Below are positions 1 through 10,183 of a DNA stretch of 64,000 nucleotides, one piece after another. Numbering within the stretch: the first letter of the stretch is position 1; the number at the start of each line of letters is the position of its first letter. A model generated the notes under the pieces. It was not told the DNA's origin, ran no database searches, and saw only the letters and a program-made list of their open reading frames with translations. This stretch comes from Mytilisepta virgata (lineage: Eukaryota; Mollusca; Bivalvia; Mytilida; Mytilidae). The translations under genes were made by a program, and so were the position numbers. Location: assembly GCA_028015205.1 (NCBI GenBank), contig CM051516.1, positions 30,456,230 to 30,520,229 on the forward strand, read 5' to 3'.

Positions 1-458
1 GATTCACTTAAAAGATCTCAATCTCACACATGACTGAATGGTCCAGCAACCCAAAGATTCAACATAATCCATGAAACTTGCCTATAGCAGAATAACTGCC
101 CATGGACAATTTCCTTACCTAATGTTTTCTGTTGTCCAAGAAAAAAAATGCTACCATATCATCTAACATGTATCTTGTATGCCTTTTGATTTTGTGTATA
201 TTTGTTTTTTCGACTGGCATTATGAGATTGTTTATGATAGTATTTGTTAGATTTTTTTCTGTTATATTTTTAAATCTATTGAATAAAATATTGTTAGTCC
301 TTCAGTGACACAGGTTTGAATTGGTTTAGTTGGCATAAAACCACCAATGTTCAAATGACAAAAGGTTTTTGAAAAGTTTATATACATATATCATAAAATA
401 TTCTACAGTTTGAATAGAATAAATGGAACTGTTCAGTATTTTTTTGTTTTCTTTATAG
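1..458. other. Intron or upstream part of gene A, nothing recognised
   Basis: AT-rich sequence without an open frame or a repeat I recognise. It must contain intron sequence of gene A just before the acceptor at 457-458. Confidence 0.5.
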
Positions 459-678
459 AGAAGGCAGTTTACCTAAGGTTCATGTAAGAGATATATCACC
501 AGCCCATCTGATAAGTTACCATCCAGACAGAGATTTATTACCCATGGTGCTTGCTAACTGTAACTACTCATTTGAAGTAGGACAGGGAACAAAGGTGGAA
601 TACAACTTTACAAACTTAGAGAGGCAGCTGAATGACAGATTTCTTTTCTCCAAATCTATTATACATGGATTAGAAGAG
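459..678 (+). CDS. rnf213-like: Gene A exon a (RNF213-like C-terminal domain)
   Basis: Preceded by a pyrimidine-rich acceptor (TTTCTTTATAG) and followed by GT at 679. The reading frame contains GSLPKVHVRDISPAHLISYH, RDLLPMVLANCNYSFE and FTNLERQLNDRFLFSK, the same block order as the RNF213 C-terminal domain. The exact start is 459 or 461, because two AGs are adjacent. It ends in phase 0. The exon before it is outside the window or not recognisable in 1-458. Confidence 0.85.
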
Positions 679-1785
679 GTATTATATTCAGAAATTTGTA
701 GAAATGGCCATTTTGTCAAAAATTTCACATATTTTATGTAATATTTGGTGAATTTTGACATAGTCTGACACCTTGATCAAAATTGATTTGACCAAAATCG
801 ATTTGACTAGTTGTTAGAAATATTTTTCTTTGAAAATTATTTAAGTCAAGGGCTATATTGAATTTTGAAGATTTAGTTGCACCCAAAAAGCCTTTGAAAT
901 CATGGAAGTATAGTTTCGACACATTCACAGTTATTATATAATTCTACACAGACTGTGTATTCATAAAAACATGACATACCATGTTACATGGTTGGTAAAT
1001 TAGGCATTTAATGTCCTAATAATATTTCTGTTGAAAATTGGCCAATCATTTTTATAGATAGCGTGACTCTCCATATATTATGTTGATGACACTGATAATG
1101 GTGAAATACAAAAGAAAATCTGATATTTCACACTTGAAAGAAATGATGTTCTTTCACTCTTAGAAATGACATAATAATAGACTTAACCAATGTCATTGCA
1201 TTGACAAACACTGACATATAGTCACATAAAAAGGACAAATATACCTAAGGAGCAATCAATAAAACGTAATCCATTGGACAGACAAACCCGGGAAGACAAA
1301 CGAACAACCACAAGCACAACAAATAAACACAGAAAACTAAAAACAATGAACAACACGAACTCCTATAAAAACCAGGAGTGAACCCAGGTGCTCCGGAAGG
1401 GTAAGCAGTTCCTGCTCCGTATACGGCACCCGTCGTGAAGTTCAACAAAGTCAATCCGGTGGAAGTCACAAATCGTAGGAGGCACATGAAAGGTTACGAC
1501 AGTGGGAACAGGTCCAACATCATCTTAGATATTGGAACACTGTAATGGTCAATCAATTCATGATGACGACTGTAAAATTTCTTAAGTGATGACATCAACT
1601 TATCCCTGATAAAAACATGAATTTCTAATCTCAATAATTTATTATTTCAGTAAATATTATCATTTTGACTGTAAGACATCTTGAATTTTCTAAATTAATT
1701 TTCTTTGTCTGTTATAAGTAATGATCACCGTACCAAGTTCATGCTTTCACATATATCTTAAATAAATCATAAATTTTGATTTCAG
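679..1785. other. Gene A intron with interspersed repeat fragment
   Basis: Mostly AT-rich. The part from about 1231 to 1560 (GTGCTCCGGAAGGGTAAGCA and neighbouring GC-richer sequence) resembles a repeat I associate with mussel genomes. The sequence GACAAATATACCTAAGGAGC recurs at about 1969 in the next intron, so the two copies flank the exon at 1786-1860. Confidence 0.4.
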
Positions 1786-1860
1786 ATAGAAACAATTACA
1801 TATAAATCAGAGTCGACAAATTCAGTAGTTTTCAAAACATTGTGTGAAAGAGTTAAACAG
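1786..1860 (+). CDS. rnf213-like: Gene A exon b (25 codons)
   Basis: A small phase 0-0 exon between TTTCAG and GTTGGTAAAG, encoding IETITYKSES...LCERVKQ. It fits between the flanking exons at the place where human RNF213 reads IPTLVYRHDWNYEH. It is too short to stand out as an open frame; I found it from the splice sites and the phase requirement. Confidence 0.8.
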
Positions 1861-3378
1861 GTTGGTAAAGTAGATACTCTGTCATCTTACCTGATTTTAT
1901 TTGATTAAAACTGGAAAAAAGTCATCATTGATTTAAAAATTTAGATTTTTCCTTGGTCATAAAGAGGACAAATATACCTAAGGAGCAAATAAAAAAAAAG
2001 TAATCCATTTCTTTTTGTTTTCACGTAATAGCCATTGAATGGAGTCCACTTCATATGAGTACAGAAACAGATCGGTGAGGAGAGAACACAGTTGGTTCCC
2101 ATTGGAATGCCAATTTTTTCTTTTTTTAAATTAGAATGCCAAATTCAACAAATATGTTGTCTATGAAAAAATATAACTTGTCTGTAATTTCATCTTCAGA
2201 ATACTTTTTGTCAGAATCAGAGTGTTTCTTCACAAATAAGCCTTTTCTCTACCTAGAACTAGAAATTTATACCTGCGTGTGCCATTTTTCTTGGAAAAAC
2301 ATTGATGAACTACTTGTTTTAAGTGATCTTTTAATTGAGAATGTGGTTTGGTAGTGTAGAGTGTAGAGTCACATTTTTCTCAGGAACCACATTAGCCAGC
2401 TTCCTGATACTTGGCATAGAGCATCACTATGAAGAACTGTATCGTGTAATGCAGTTTCAAATCTGTCACATATCCACTTCCTGTTTGACGGAACTTAGAA
2501 TATTTTTGAAATAGAAAAATTTGTGTCACATTTTTCTCAGGAACCTTATATTTGGCATAGAGCATCAGTATGGAGAAATATGCAGGCAACACATGTCTTC
2601 CCTGGAACACTTACTACTAAGTGTTTTGTTGAAATGTGCATAATACACAGACTTTTTTGTGAGTTTCATGTCAAATCGACTTTCACATTACTTGTGTAAA
2701 AAATTCCCATGAATTTCAGTTTATATTTTAAACTAATTTGAATTTTCTTTCACTTTAATTTTACATTAATTTCATAAAATTTCTTTCACATGAATTTCAA
2801 ATTTATTACCACAGGCACTTGTTTCATAAAAATATGTCCTCTTCATCTTCCTTATGAGGAGGTGGACATATATTTTTTTGAAACAAGTGCCTGTGTTTAT
2901 TACCTGTGGATTTCACATGAACAATTTCATGTTAAAATTAAGTGAATTGTTCATGACTGAAAGTTTTCCATAATTTGCTAATTTCTTGATTTTAGTTAAG
3001 TTGACCTATATTCTTTAGCAAAATATAGATGTGTTCCTGATTTTTCCTAATCTTTTCTACTTTACCCATGAGTCTTAAAGATAATACTTTTATAGTTTGC
3101 CACTTAATTGATCAAAACCATGCATAAAACAAATAATTTGATTTTCTTTACTAAATCTTTTACACAACATTTCACCTGAGTATAAGTTCAATTAACATGA
3201 AAAAATCCATGTAAAATTGACATTATTTTATTGTGAGTTTCATATTTCCAGTGTACATTGCTTTGGAACTGGTTATATAATGTGTTTATTTATTATATAT
3301 TCACAAAAAAATTGAGGCAAAGGAACAGTTTTATTATTGGTAGAAGTTCAGGTATTTTTAGCATTGTTTCTTCTACAG
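1861..3378. other. Gene A intron with repeats
   Basis: Contains the second copy of the GACAAATATACC repeat (about 1969), two direct ~155 bp units sharing TCACATTTTTCTCAGGAACC (about 2370 and 2525) and the small foldback element at 2810-2895. No coding potential seen beyond chance open frames. Confidence 0.5.
2810..2895. mobile_element. 86 bp foldback MITE, hAT-like, with 8 bp target duplication
   Basis: Near-perfect hairpin: the left arm starts CACAGGCACTTGTTTCA and the right arm ends TGAAACAAGTGCCTGTG, with a ~25 bp loop. It is flanked by TTTATTAC on both sides (2802-2809 and 2896-2903). An 8 bp duplication with T at position 2 and A at position 7 is the hAT pattern. There is no coding capacity. 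Confidence 0.7.
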
Positions 3379-3576
3379 GAAAGATTGAATCCAGCAGTTC
3401 AAAGTCAGATCTGTTCAGAGTTACGTTTGAAATCCGACCTAGACCTATTTGAAAGTTTGGACAAATTAGATATAGCCATTAGTTTCCTTAAGTCTGTAGG
3501 ATCAGATCCCAACAGCTCGCTGACTGACTTCATGACAAAGACACTGAAAATTGATCACCCATTTCCCAGTCCAAAG
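3379..3576 (+). CDS. rnf213-like: Gene A exon c (66 codons)
   Basis: Acceptor TTCTTCTACAG, donor GTAATG, phases 0-0. The stretch ERLNPAVQSQICSELR...LDIAISFLKSVGSDPNSSL matches the RNF213 segment whose human version contains EVTLGFLSTAGGDPN. The following intron (3577-6049) is 2.5 kb, of which about 2.26 kb is one transposable element. Confidence 0.88.
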
Positions 3577-3724
3577 GTAATGTATTTTTATTTTTGAATT
3601 TTGAAGTAAAATTGTTCTACTCTGTGAGCAAAATGTCTAAATTTCATTGGTGATTTTAATTTTATTTTGTACATTAAATTACAAATATTTAAAAAAAAAA
3701 TGTTTCTTATGTGGTACTCAACAA

Positions 3725-4826
3725 TTTTTATACGACCGCAAAATTTTTGCGGTCATATATTGGTATGACGTTGGCGTCGTCGTCGTCGTCGTCGTCAGCG
3801 TCGTCGTCCGAAGACATTTGGTTTTCGCACTATAACTTTAGTATAAGTTAATAGAAATCTATGAAATTTAAACACAAGGTTTATGACCACAAAAGGAAGG
3901 TTGGGATTGATTTTGGGAGTTTTGGTCCCAACAGTTTAAGAATTGGGGGCCAAAAAAGGGCCCAATAAGCATTTTTCTTGGTTTTCGCACAATAACTCTA
4001 GTATAAGTAAATAGAAATCTATGAAATTTTAACACAAGGTTTATGACCACAAAAGGAAGTTTGGGATTGTTTTGGGGAGTTTTGGTCCCAACAGTTTAGG
4101 AATTAGGGGCTAAAAAAGGGCCCAAATAAGCATTTTTCTTGGTTTTTGCACAATACCTTTGGTATAAGTAAATAGAAATCTATGAAATTTAAACACAAGG
4201 TTTATGACCACAAAAGGAAGGTTGGGATTGATTTTTGGAGTTTTGGTCCCAACAGTTTAGGAATTAGGGGCCAAAAGGGTCCAAAATTAAACTTTGTTTG
4301 ATTTCATCGAAAATTGACCTATTGGGGTTCTTTGATATGCCGAATCTAACCATGCATTTAGATTCTTAATTTTTGGTCCCGTTTTCAAATTGGTCTACAT
4401 TAAGGTCCAAAGGGTCCAAAATTAAACTTAGTTTGATTTTAACAAAAATTGAATTCTTTGGGTTCTTTTATATGTCGAATCTAAACATGTACTTAGTTTT
4501 TTTATTATGGGCCCAGTTTTCAAGTTGGTCCAAATTGGGGTCCAAAATTAAACTTTGTTTGATTTCATTGAAAATTGAACTATTGGGGTTCTTTGATATG
4601 CCGAATCTAACCATGCATTTAGATTCTTAATTTTTGGTCCCGTTTTCAAATTGGTCTACATTAAGGTCCAAAGGGTCCAAAATGAAACTTTGTTTGATTT
4701 TAACAAAAATTGAATTCTTGGGGTTCTTTGATATGCTGAATCTAAACATGTACTTAGTTTTTTTATTATGGGCCCAGTTTTCAAGTTGGTCCAAATCGGG
4801 GTCCAAAATTAAAGCTAAAAAAGGGG

Positions 4827-4857
<31 letters not shown>

Positions 4858-5986
4858 GGCAATTCTCCACTGCATATTGTATTGCACAAGAAGCAAAAGA
4901 TTGAATATAAATTCAAATCATATGACCAATTCTAAGTTCTTTGGTTTCAGTTATTCTGTGTCAGAAACCTATTATGTGTCAAATATTTGAAGAAATTTTC
5001 AATTGAACAGTATTGCGCAATAGCAAAAAATTGATATGTGTGCCCTGTTATCAAAACTTTATTATTAACAAATTCCATTGGAAATTTGCCAATATAAAAT
5101 GTGCTGATGAAGCTTTTTTGTTTATCTCATCTAAACTGCTTTTAAATTATGTATATTTAAAATTTGCCATCCATGACTATGATGTCATTTTCTATTTTAA
5201 TATGTTATGGTGTATTTAAATGGGCTGTTATGGTTGCAAAGTATAAAGAAATGGGGGGGGTTGAAAACAAAATTTAGGGGGGGTAAATGAGAAATTGGGG
5301 AGGGGGCAATTTTTTTCTCATTTCATATTTCATATATTAAAAAGAAAATTTCAAATTTTTTTTAGCAAAAAAAGGGGGGGGGTTACAATAAATTTTATTG
5401 TTTTTTTTTTTTTTTTTTGGGAGGGGGGGTCAATGTACAACTTCATAGTGTATTGCACAAAAGCTAAAAAAAGGGGTAAATTATAATTTTTTTTTTTTTT
5501 GGGGGGGGGGGGGGGGTGGGTCAATTCTCCAAAGTATATTGTATTGCACAAGAAGCAAAAAATTTAATATAAATTGAAATCATATGACCAATTCTAAGTT
5601 CTTTGATTTCAGTTATTCTGTGTCAGAAACCTATTATGTGTCAAATATTTCAAGAAATTTTCAATTGTACAGTATTGCGCAATAGCAAGAAATCTTCAAT
5701 TGCACAGTATTGCACAATAGCAAGAAATTGATATGTGTGCCTAATTTTAAATTGGTTATTTCTGATTTATATATAAAAACAAATAATACTGATATGGTTT
5801 GAAAAAAATTTTTAAGTTCTTAGACAACATTCATTCTGTGTCAGAAACCTATGCTGTGTCAAATATTTATTCACAATCCAAATTCAGTATTGTATCAAGC
5901 TTGAATGTTGTGTTCATAATTGCCCCAACTATTCAGGGTTCGACATCTGCGGTCGTATCTAGCTGCACCCAGCGGAGCATTTTATT
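3725..5986 (+). mobile_element. ATACGACC-family element, copy 1 (Helitron-like, non-autonomous)
   Basis: It fills 2.26 of the 2.47 kb intron of gene A. It starts with a terminal hairpin (TTATACGACCGC... pairing with GCGGT(C)RTATA), then GTC triplets, then three ~160 bp units beginning GGTTTTCGCAC (about 3820, 3980, 4141), then two 261 bp units, then poly-T/poly-G runs. It ends in a small hairpin (GCT-CAC-CCA-GCG-AGC) and CATTTTATT. A second copy with the same ends is at 20471-22998. No protein of its own is seen. Confidence 0.75.
4373..4895 (+). repeat. Two tandem 261 bp units within ATACGACC copy 1
   Basis: Units start at 4373 and 4634 with the same TTGGTCCCGTTTTCAAATTG core. As 261 is a multiple of three, the same frame stays open through each unit (reading VPFSNWSTLRSKGSK), which looks like coding but is a by-product of the repeat. 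The second unit runs into a poly-T/poly-G tract. Confidence 0.8.
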
Positions 5987-6049
5987 GTTCCATGAGTTGA
6001 TCTACGGAAAAAAAAATCTTTGCTTAATTTCCAACTGATATTGTTGTAG

Positions 6050-6139
6050 GCACAACAAGCTGGCCAATGTAAGCATACCATGTCAATGTGGATTACACTA
6101 GCAATGGAGAGAGCAAAATTATTAGCTAAATATGACAAG
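6050..6139 (+). CDS. rnf213-like: Gene A exon d (30 codons)
   Basis: Acceptor TTGTTGTAG, donor GTTTGT, phases 0-0. It encodes AQQAGQCKHTMSMWITLAM and ends in AKLLAKYDK, matching the RNF213 block with LKHTIALWQFLSAHKSEQL. This is one of the clearest homology anchors despite its shortness. Confidence 0.87.
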
Positions 6140-7132
6140 GTTTGTTATGAATATAATACTTAATGTTAATTTTCGTGTGCATGGGGAAATTAAAAGGTCT
6201 TTTTAATAAACAATAGAGTGGTTTTGTTGAAAAATATACCCTACTTGAGCCTTAAATCATGAAATATGGTTTGTGACAAACATAATGAATGAATTACAAC
6301 AAGAAAGAAAAACGTTATTGTAAATACAATAAAGTAGATTGAGTATATACAATTTTAGTCCCCTGTGCTCAGTTCTGATGACTGTTTACAAAGAGCCTTG
6401 TGATGCGAACTCCTATTTCATTTTTAAATTTAAATCAATTTTATTGTTGCCATATTGTTGCTTACCAACTGTAGATGTGCAATAAGGTTTTGGAATTCCA
6501 AATTTTTTAAAAGGGGGTGGGAGGGATCAAAAAGGGCCGAAACAGAAAAAGGCCATAATTACTAAAATTTTATCTACAGAAAAAAAAATTGAAGAAATTT
6601 GTGAATTTCAGTTTAAGGGGCTATAGGTCCCTAAAAGGTTCCAAATAGTTAAATTATAGTAAAAGTGGGTTGTGATATATTTGTGAAAAGGTTATTTGTT
6701 ACAGATGCAAACTGTAATGCTAAGCATGCTTTCAATTTGCATTTTGAGGATTTCAACTTTTCTATGTCTGTAAGATTATCAAAATTGATGTCTTTTTCGT
6801 TACATGTAATAGCGATATTAATATGAATGAAATTAAAGAGCCATTTCTGATGTTTCTTCAATTATTTTTTGTACATAATGAACATTTTCATCGTTATAAG
6901 GTTATTCATAAAGAGTAAAATATAAATGAAAATTTGCCCTCTCACCTCAAATCATATAATGTTTGGATGACAATATGAATATTAAAGGATAAATCAAATT
7001 TTTAAACTCAGCAGGTTATAATTCAAGATTTGCTGAATCTGACATCCACCGTTTCAAATTTACGCCATTTTGGTCAGATTTGTTACAGGAATTTCCAGAT
7101 ATTATGTGTATTCTATGTGATTTATTTTACAG
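6140..7132. other. Gene A intron, nothing recognised
   Basis: AT-rich intron sequence between exons d and e. No repeat or gene that I can name. Confidence 0.5.
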
Positions 7133-7332
7133 AAAGCATTTGAAGGGATATCAGACAACTTTAAAAAGCCATTATCACAGGAGCAAACCCAGACTGTAGA
7201 GGATATGTTGAACAGGTTACCAGTTGAACAATTAGACATCTTGGTAGATCTACTGTTTGAATGTATAGTATTAAAGATAGATATTCCACAGAATATGGAT
7301 GATGAAGATTATGTTGATATGTCAGAATTCAG
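7133..7332 (+). CDS. rnf213-like: Gene A exon e (66 codons plus 2 nt)
   Basis: Acceptor TTTATTTTACAG, donor GTACTG, starting in phase 0 and ending after two bases of a Ser codon. It encodes an acidic, helical-looking segment (KAFEGISDNF, LSQEQTQTVEDMLNRL, QLDILVDLLFECIVLKI) that aligns with the RNF213 stretch ending in LHEMIILKL. Confidence 0.86.
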
Positions 7333-8329
7333 GTACTGTGAAAAAAATATGTAGACTTTTGCATCTGCTAACAAATTGTTCATGTTGAATCTGTAAACAG
7401 TAAAACTTTAATCATTCAAAAAAAGGTAAAAAGGGCAGTTCTGGTGATCAAAGATCCAGATAGCAGAAATTTCGGCCAAAGGACTTTGTATTCATTATGT
7501 TCGAATTTGATATAAAAGTAATGTGTTGGAAGCTCCGTTGTATATATACTTTTGTGAACCTGATGTGCAAACCGGTGCTATGAGATTTCAGATGGCAGGT
7601 TTTTGAAGGCCTCACTTTGACTTTAAGATGAAGCGCAGCAATGAAAGTTGTCTTGTTTGAACTTTTGCCATGTGTAAATTTTGGCCAGTTTTCGGAGGTG
7701 CCGGTTTTGAGAGGTTTCGGATTTTACTGAAATCCAACAGGAAGTAAATAAATTGAAATAACGAAATGCATAATTACTATGTTTGCTTGGTTTTTTCTCT
7801 AATTGTTAATAAATAGTAGTCTTTTAGCTCCGATGTTATTTTTTGGTAGAAACGGAAGTTAAAAACTGTTATTTAAACGGAGATTTTCCAGTACATACCA
7901 ATGAGGCTTTGTTTAAAATACGCTTCTCAGTGACACATGAATAAAGAGAATGAAAGTTTGGCAGGTATTTAGAGGTGTATTTGACAGGAATATATATGTT
8001 TAGGACCGCAAATTATCTCCAGTTATTTGGAATTCAGATGGGCTGGTGTTTGGAGGATTTTTTTACTTGAAAATATAGGTGAGAATTCCGGACCAGAATA
8101 AAACGTTCGGTTTGAGGAGGAATCAGGTTTTTAGAGGGGCCGGTTTAGAGGAGTTCCATTGTACCATAAAATGCTACACGTATTCATGAATTAATGTGTT
8201 GTTTGGTCATTCGTAGTTTAGGTATTAAAATTTCAAGATTATGCTGTACATTGCAACTAAAACAAATGAAATTTTCTTTAATTTTTTTTTCTTCTCATTT
8301 TTTATAATTTTGCCTTTTTTACTTCACAG
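7333..8329. other. Gene A intron with possible repeat remnant
   Basis: The right part (about 8090-8166) contains GAGGCC- and CCGGTTTAGAGGAGTTCC-like sequence resembling one end of a pogo-type element. I could not find a matching left end, so it is only a possible fragment. Confidence 0.3.
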
Positions 8330-8531
8330 TTTACGTGACACTCTGACTGGATATCAGGATGCATGTCCATTTGATGAGAAATTACTTATTGATAACAGTT
8401 TGATGATGGTGATTGGTCAGTTCCATGAACCAGAAAACAACAAAGACTTACGAGTTCTGACAGGACAATCTGTAGAAGTATGGCATCTTGTCAACAAAGT
8501 GTTTACAAATAAACAAAAACAAAGACATTAG
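8330..8531 (+). CDS. rnf213-like: Gene A terminal exon f with stop codon
   Basis: Acceptor TTTTTTACTTCACAG. The first base completes the split Ser codon, so the frame reads SLRDTLTGYQDACPFDE, then VEVWHLVNKVF, and ends KQKQRH followed by TAG (8529-8531). Human RNF213 has SLRDTLVSYM and SVWKTAAVLKW in the same places and stops soon after, so this is the true carboxyl end. Confidence 0.9.
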
Positions 8532-8805
8532 ATGTAGACAACAAAAAATTGTTTTTACTGATTTTACTATAATATAATGACTAGTAATTATAAAGGCTTA
8601 ATTTTCTTACTGTGAAAAAGATAATGATGTCATTTGCTACATTATAAGTAAACTGTTTGCTAAGTTAGTTCAAATCTTATATGTGTAAATGAATTATTCA
8701 TTCAGAATCAAAGAAAACTTCCATAATGTTCATTGGAACTTAGTCTTTCAGTCATATGTGCAATCATCCAATATATAAACTGCTGCTTTTGTTTGTTAAG
8801 TTTAG

Positions 8806-9269
8806 ATACTGTAAATTCGGAAATTTTCGCGTGCACTTATTATTGCGATTATTCTACCCAACGCAAAATTGCGAGGTTAAATTAATGCGATCGCCGCCCG
8901 TGTGAAAAAAGTTTTATTATTGCGATCGGAGATCGAGTAAAAATTGAAAATGGAAGTTTTATATAAAGTAATCGTTTTAATTAATGGGATTAAAAATGTT
9001 AGAATTCAAAATGTTATTATATATATAATAGCTGTGAAAACAGGTGTCTTCTGGCTATTCCAACATACCTATACAACAAAGTGTCTACCAATTAACCTGT
9101 CTCTTGATGTCGGAAATCAACGACCATACGCTTACCCGAGTAAATGAAAACGAAGGGGGACAAATCTAGAATAAATCGGACATGAAAATATGCATTAAAA
9201 ATGCGAGTTTATAATATTGCGATGCTAAAACGATCGCAATTTTCGCAATAATTTCCATATTTACAGTAT
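8806..9269. mobile_element. 464 bp MITE with TA-type ends
   Basis: Left end TACTGTAAATTCGGAAATTT and right end, on the other strand, TACTGTAAATATGGAAATTA. The element body is CTGTAAAT...ATTTACAG with TA on both sides, as in Tc1/mariner-derived MITEs. Next to the ends are CGCGTG and GCGATCG-rich inner repeats. The open frame inside (8944-9147) is not a gene. It lies about 275 bp after the gene A stop codon, possibly in its 3' UTR. Confidence 0.65.
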
Positions 9270-10027
9270 ACATGCATATATTACACATCATGATGTGAGT
9301 TCTATTTAATAGATTGATTTTGTTGTTCATGTTTTTGTTATAGTTTTAGAGATAGTTTAGTTGATTATTTTTGTACTTTTAAATCCATATTAAATATCAG
9401 AGACGTAGTTGTCTTGTATTCATATATCTTGGTTTGGGGGGGGGGGGTCCACATTTAATTACTTTTCATCAATTGCACCTTTTCATGATTGTGGAAAACT
9501 CTAGAGATCTAATTTCATGATTTCAGAAACCTGTGTATGAATAAAATAATAAAATAGAAATCATGATAATTAAGGTAATATTGTGAATTCAATTATTTTT
9601 ATTGACATCAAATTTTCAGAGATTCGGAAAAAAAACAGCTTGTGGATTCTTTAGTTCGTTGATTTAAAATTTTAAAAAAATTGACAACAGTTAGGTTCAA
9701 AACGGAATAATAATAAAGATGTTTGCTACCCTTGTTAAAACACAGCCAAAGATATTACTCATTAATTAAATTATTTGAGTAATTAAATTCTTATAAATAT
9801 CATGGAAAATCTAACCTTAAATGAACAATTTACTACGAAATGATTCATTGCAGAAAAAGAAGAACTGTTTAACTAATTGTAATTCTATATTTGCTTGCGT
9901 ACATCATATACATTTAACAAAAATAAACATTACATGTACATTAAAGTATTTTTATATTTTCATTGATTATATAACCCAATATTTCATCCTGTAGCAAATT
10001 TACATCATTCTTCCCTGACATGATCAG
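9270..10027. other. Intergenic, nothing recognised
   Basis: AT-rich, with a G13 run near 9437 and the AATAAA pair at 9538. TTTTATT near 9596 would serve as a polyadenylation signal on the minus strand if the exon candidate at 10028-10183 is real. Confidence 0.4.
9538..9553 (+). promoter_or_regulatory. Candidate polyadenylation signal of gene A
   Basis: Two overlapping AATAAA hexamers lie about 1 kb after the stop codon. I saw no canonical AATAAA between the stop and this point, so the 3' UTR could extend through the MITE at 8806-9269. Transcript data are needed to fix the real end. Confidence 0.3.
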
Positions 10028-10183
10028 TCACACCCCCTCATCCATTTGAATGTACTTATAGTCATTAAAGGTCAATCGAGGATCTAGCTGATAATGACTT
10101 GGAAACAAGTATGAACATTTCTGTACTTCTTCATTATAAAAGCGATTGAAATGTATATTTTGTTTGTTTTTTTTATTCACACA
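10028..10183 (-). CDS. Possible terminal exon of an unidentified minus-strand gene
   Basis: On the minus strand an acceptor-like ...ATCTCAG is followed by 51 codons and TGA. The residues include FYNEEVQKCSYLFPSHYQLD and PRLTFNDYKYIQMDEGV, a composition rich in Y, F, D, E and Q that looks more like a real protein end than the usual AT-driven frames here. I do not recognise the family. No upstream exon was found on this strand in the next several kilobases, so it may be an orphan exon, a pseudogene piece or chance. Confidence 0.25.
   Translation of the reverse strand, partial: CVNKKNKQNIHFNRFYNEEVQKCSYLFPSHYQLDPRLTFNDYKYIQMDEGV

Larger units (their letters stand above)
459..8531 (+). other. 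rnf213-like: Gene A: 3' end of an RNF213-like E3 ubiquitin ligase gene (six terminal exons)
   Basis: Six exons join in frame with GT-AG borders and end in TAG, giving about 327 residues that match the extreme C-terminal domain of vertebrate RNF213. Anchors, compared from memory with human RNF213, are HLISYHPDRDLLP (human HVISYEVERDLTP), CKHTMSMWITL (LKHTIALWQFL) and SLRDTLTGYQ (SLRDTLVSYM). The order is the same, and the protein ends about 50 residues after the last anchor, as in the human protein. RNF213 is a cytosolic giant AAA+ ATPase and E3 ligase linked to lipid droplets and to antimicrobial ubiquitylation. The AAA, RING and RZ parts of this copy lie left of the window. A second RNF213-like gene starts 15.7 kb downstream on the same strand, so this is a tandem paralogue pair. 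No frameshift or stop is seen in the part present. Family assignment is strong; copy-specific function is not known. Confidence 0.88.

Noticed and set aside
3776..3812. CGTCGT triplet run as a coding microsatellite
   Set aside because: It is the leader of the ATACGACC element; the same run occurs at 20520-20575.
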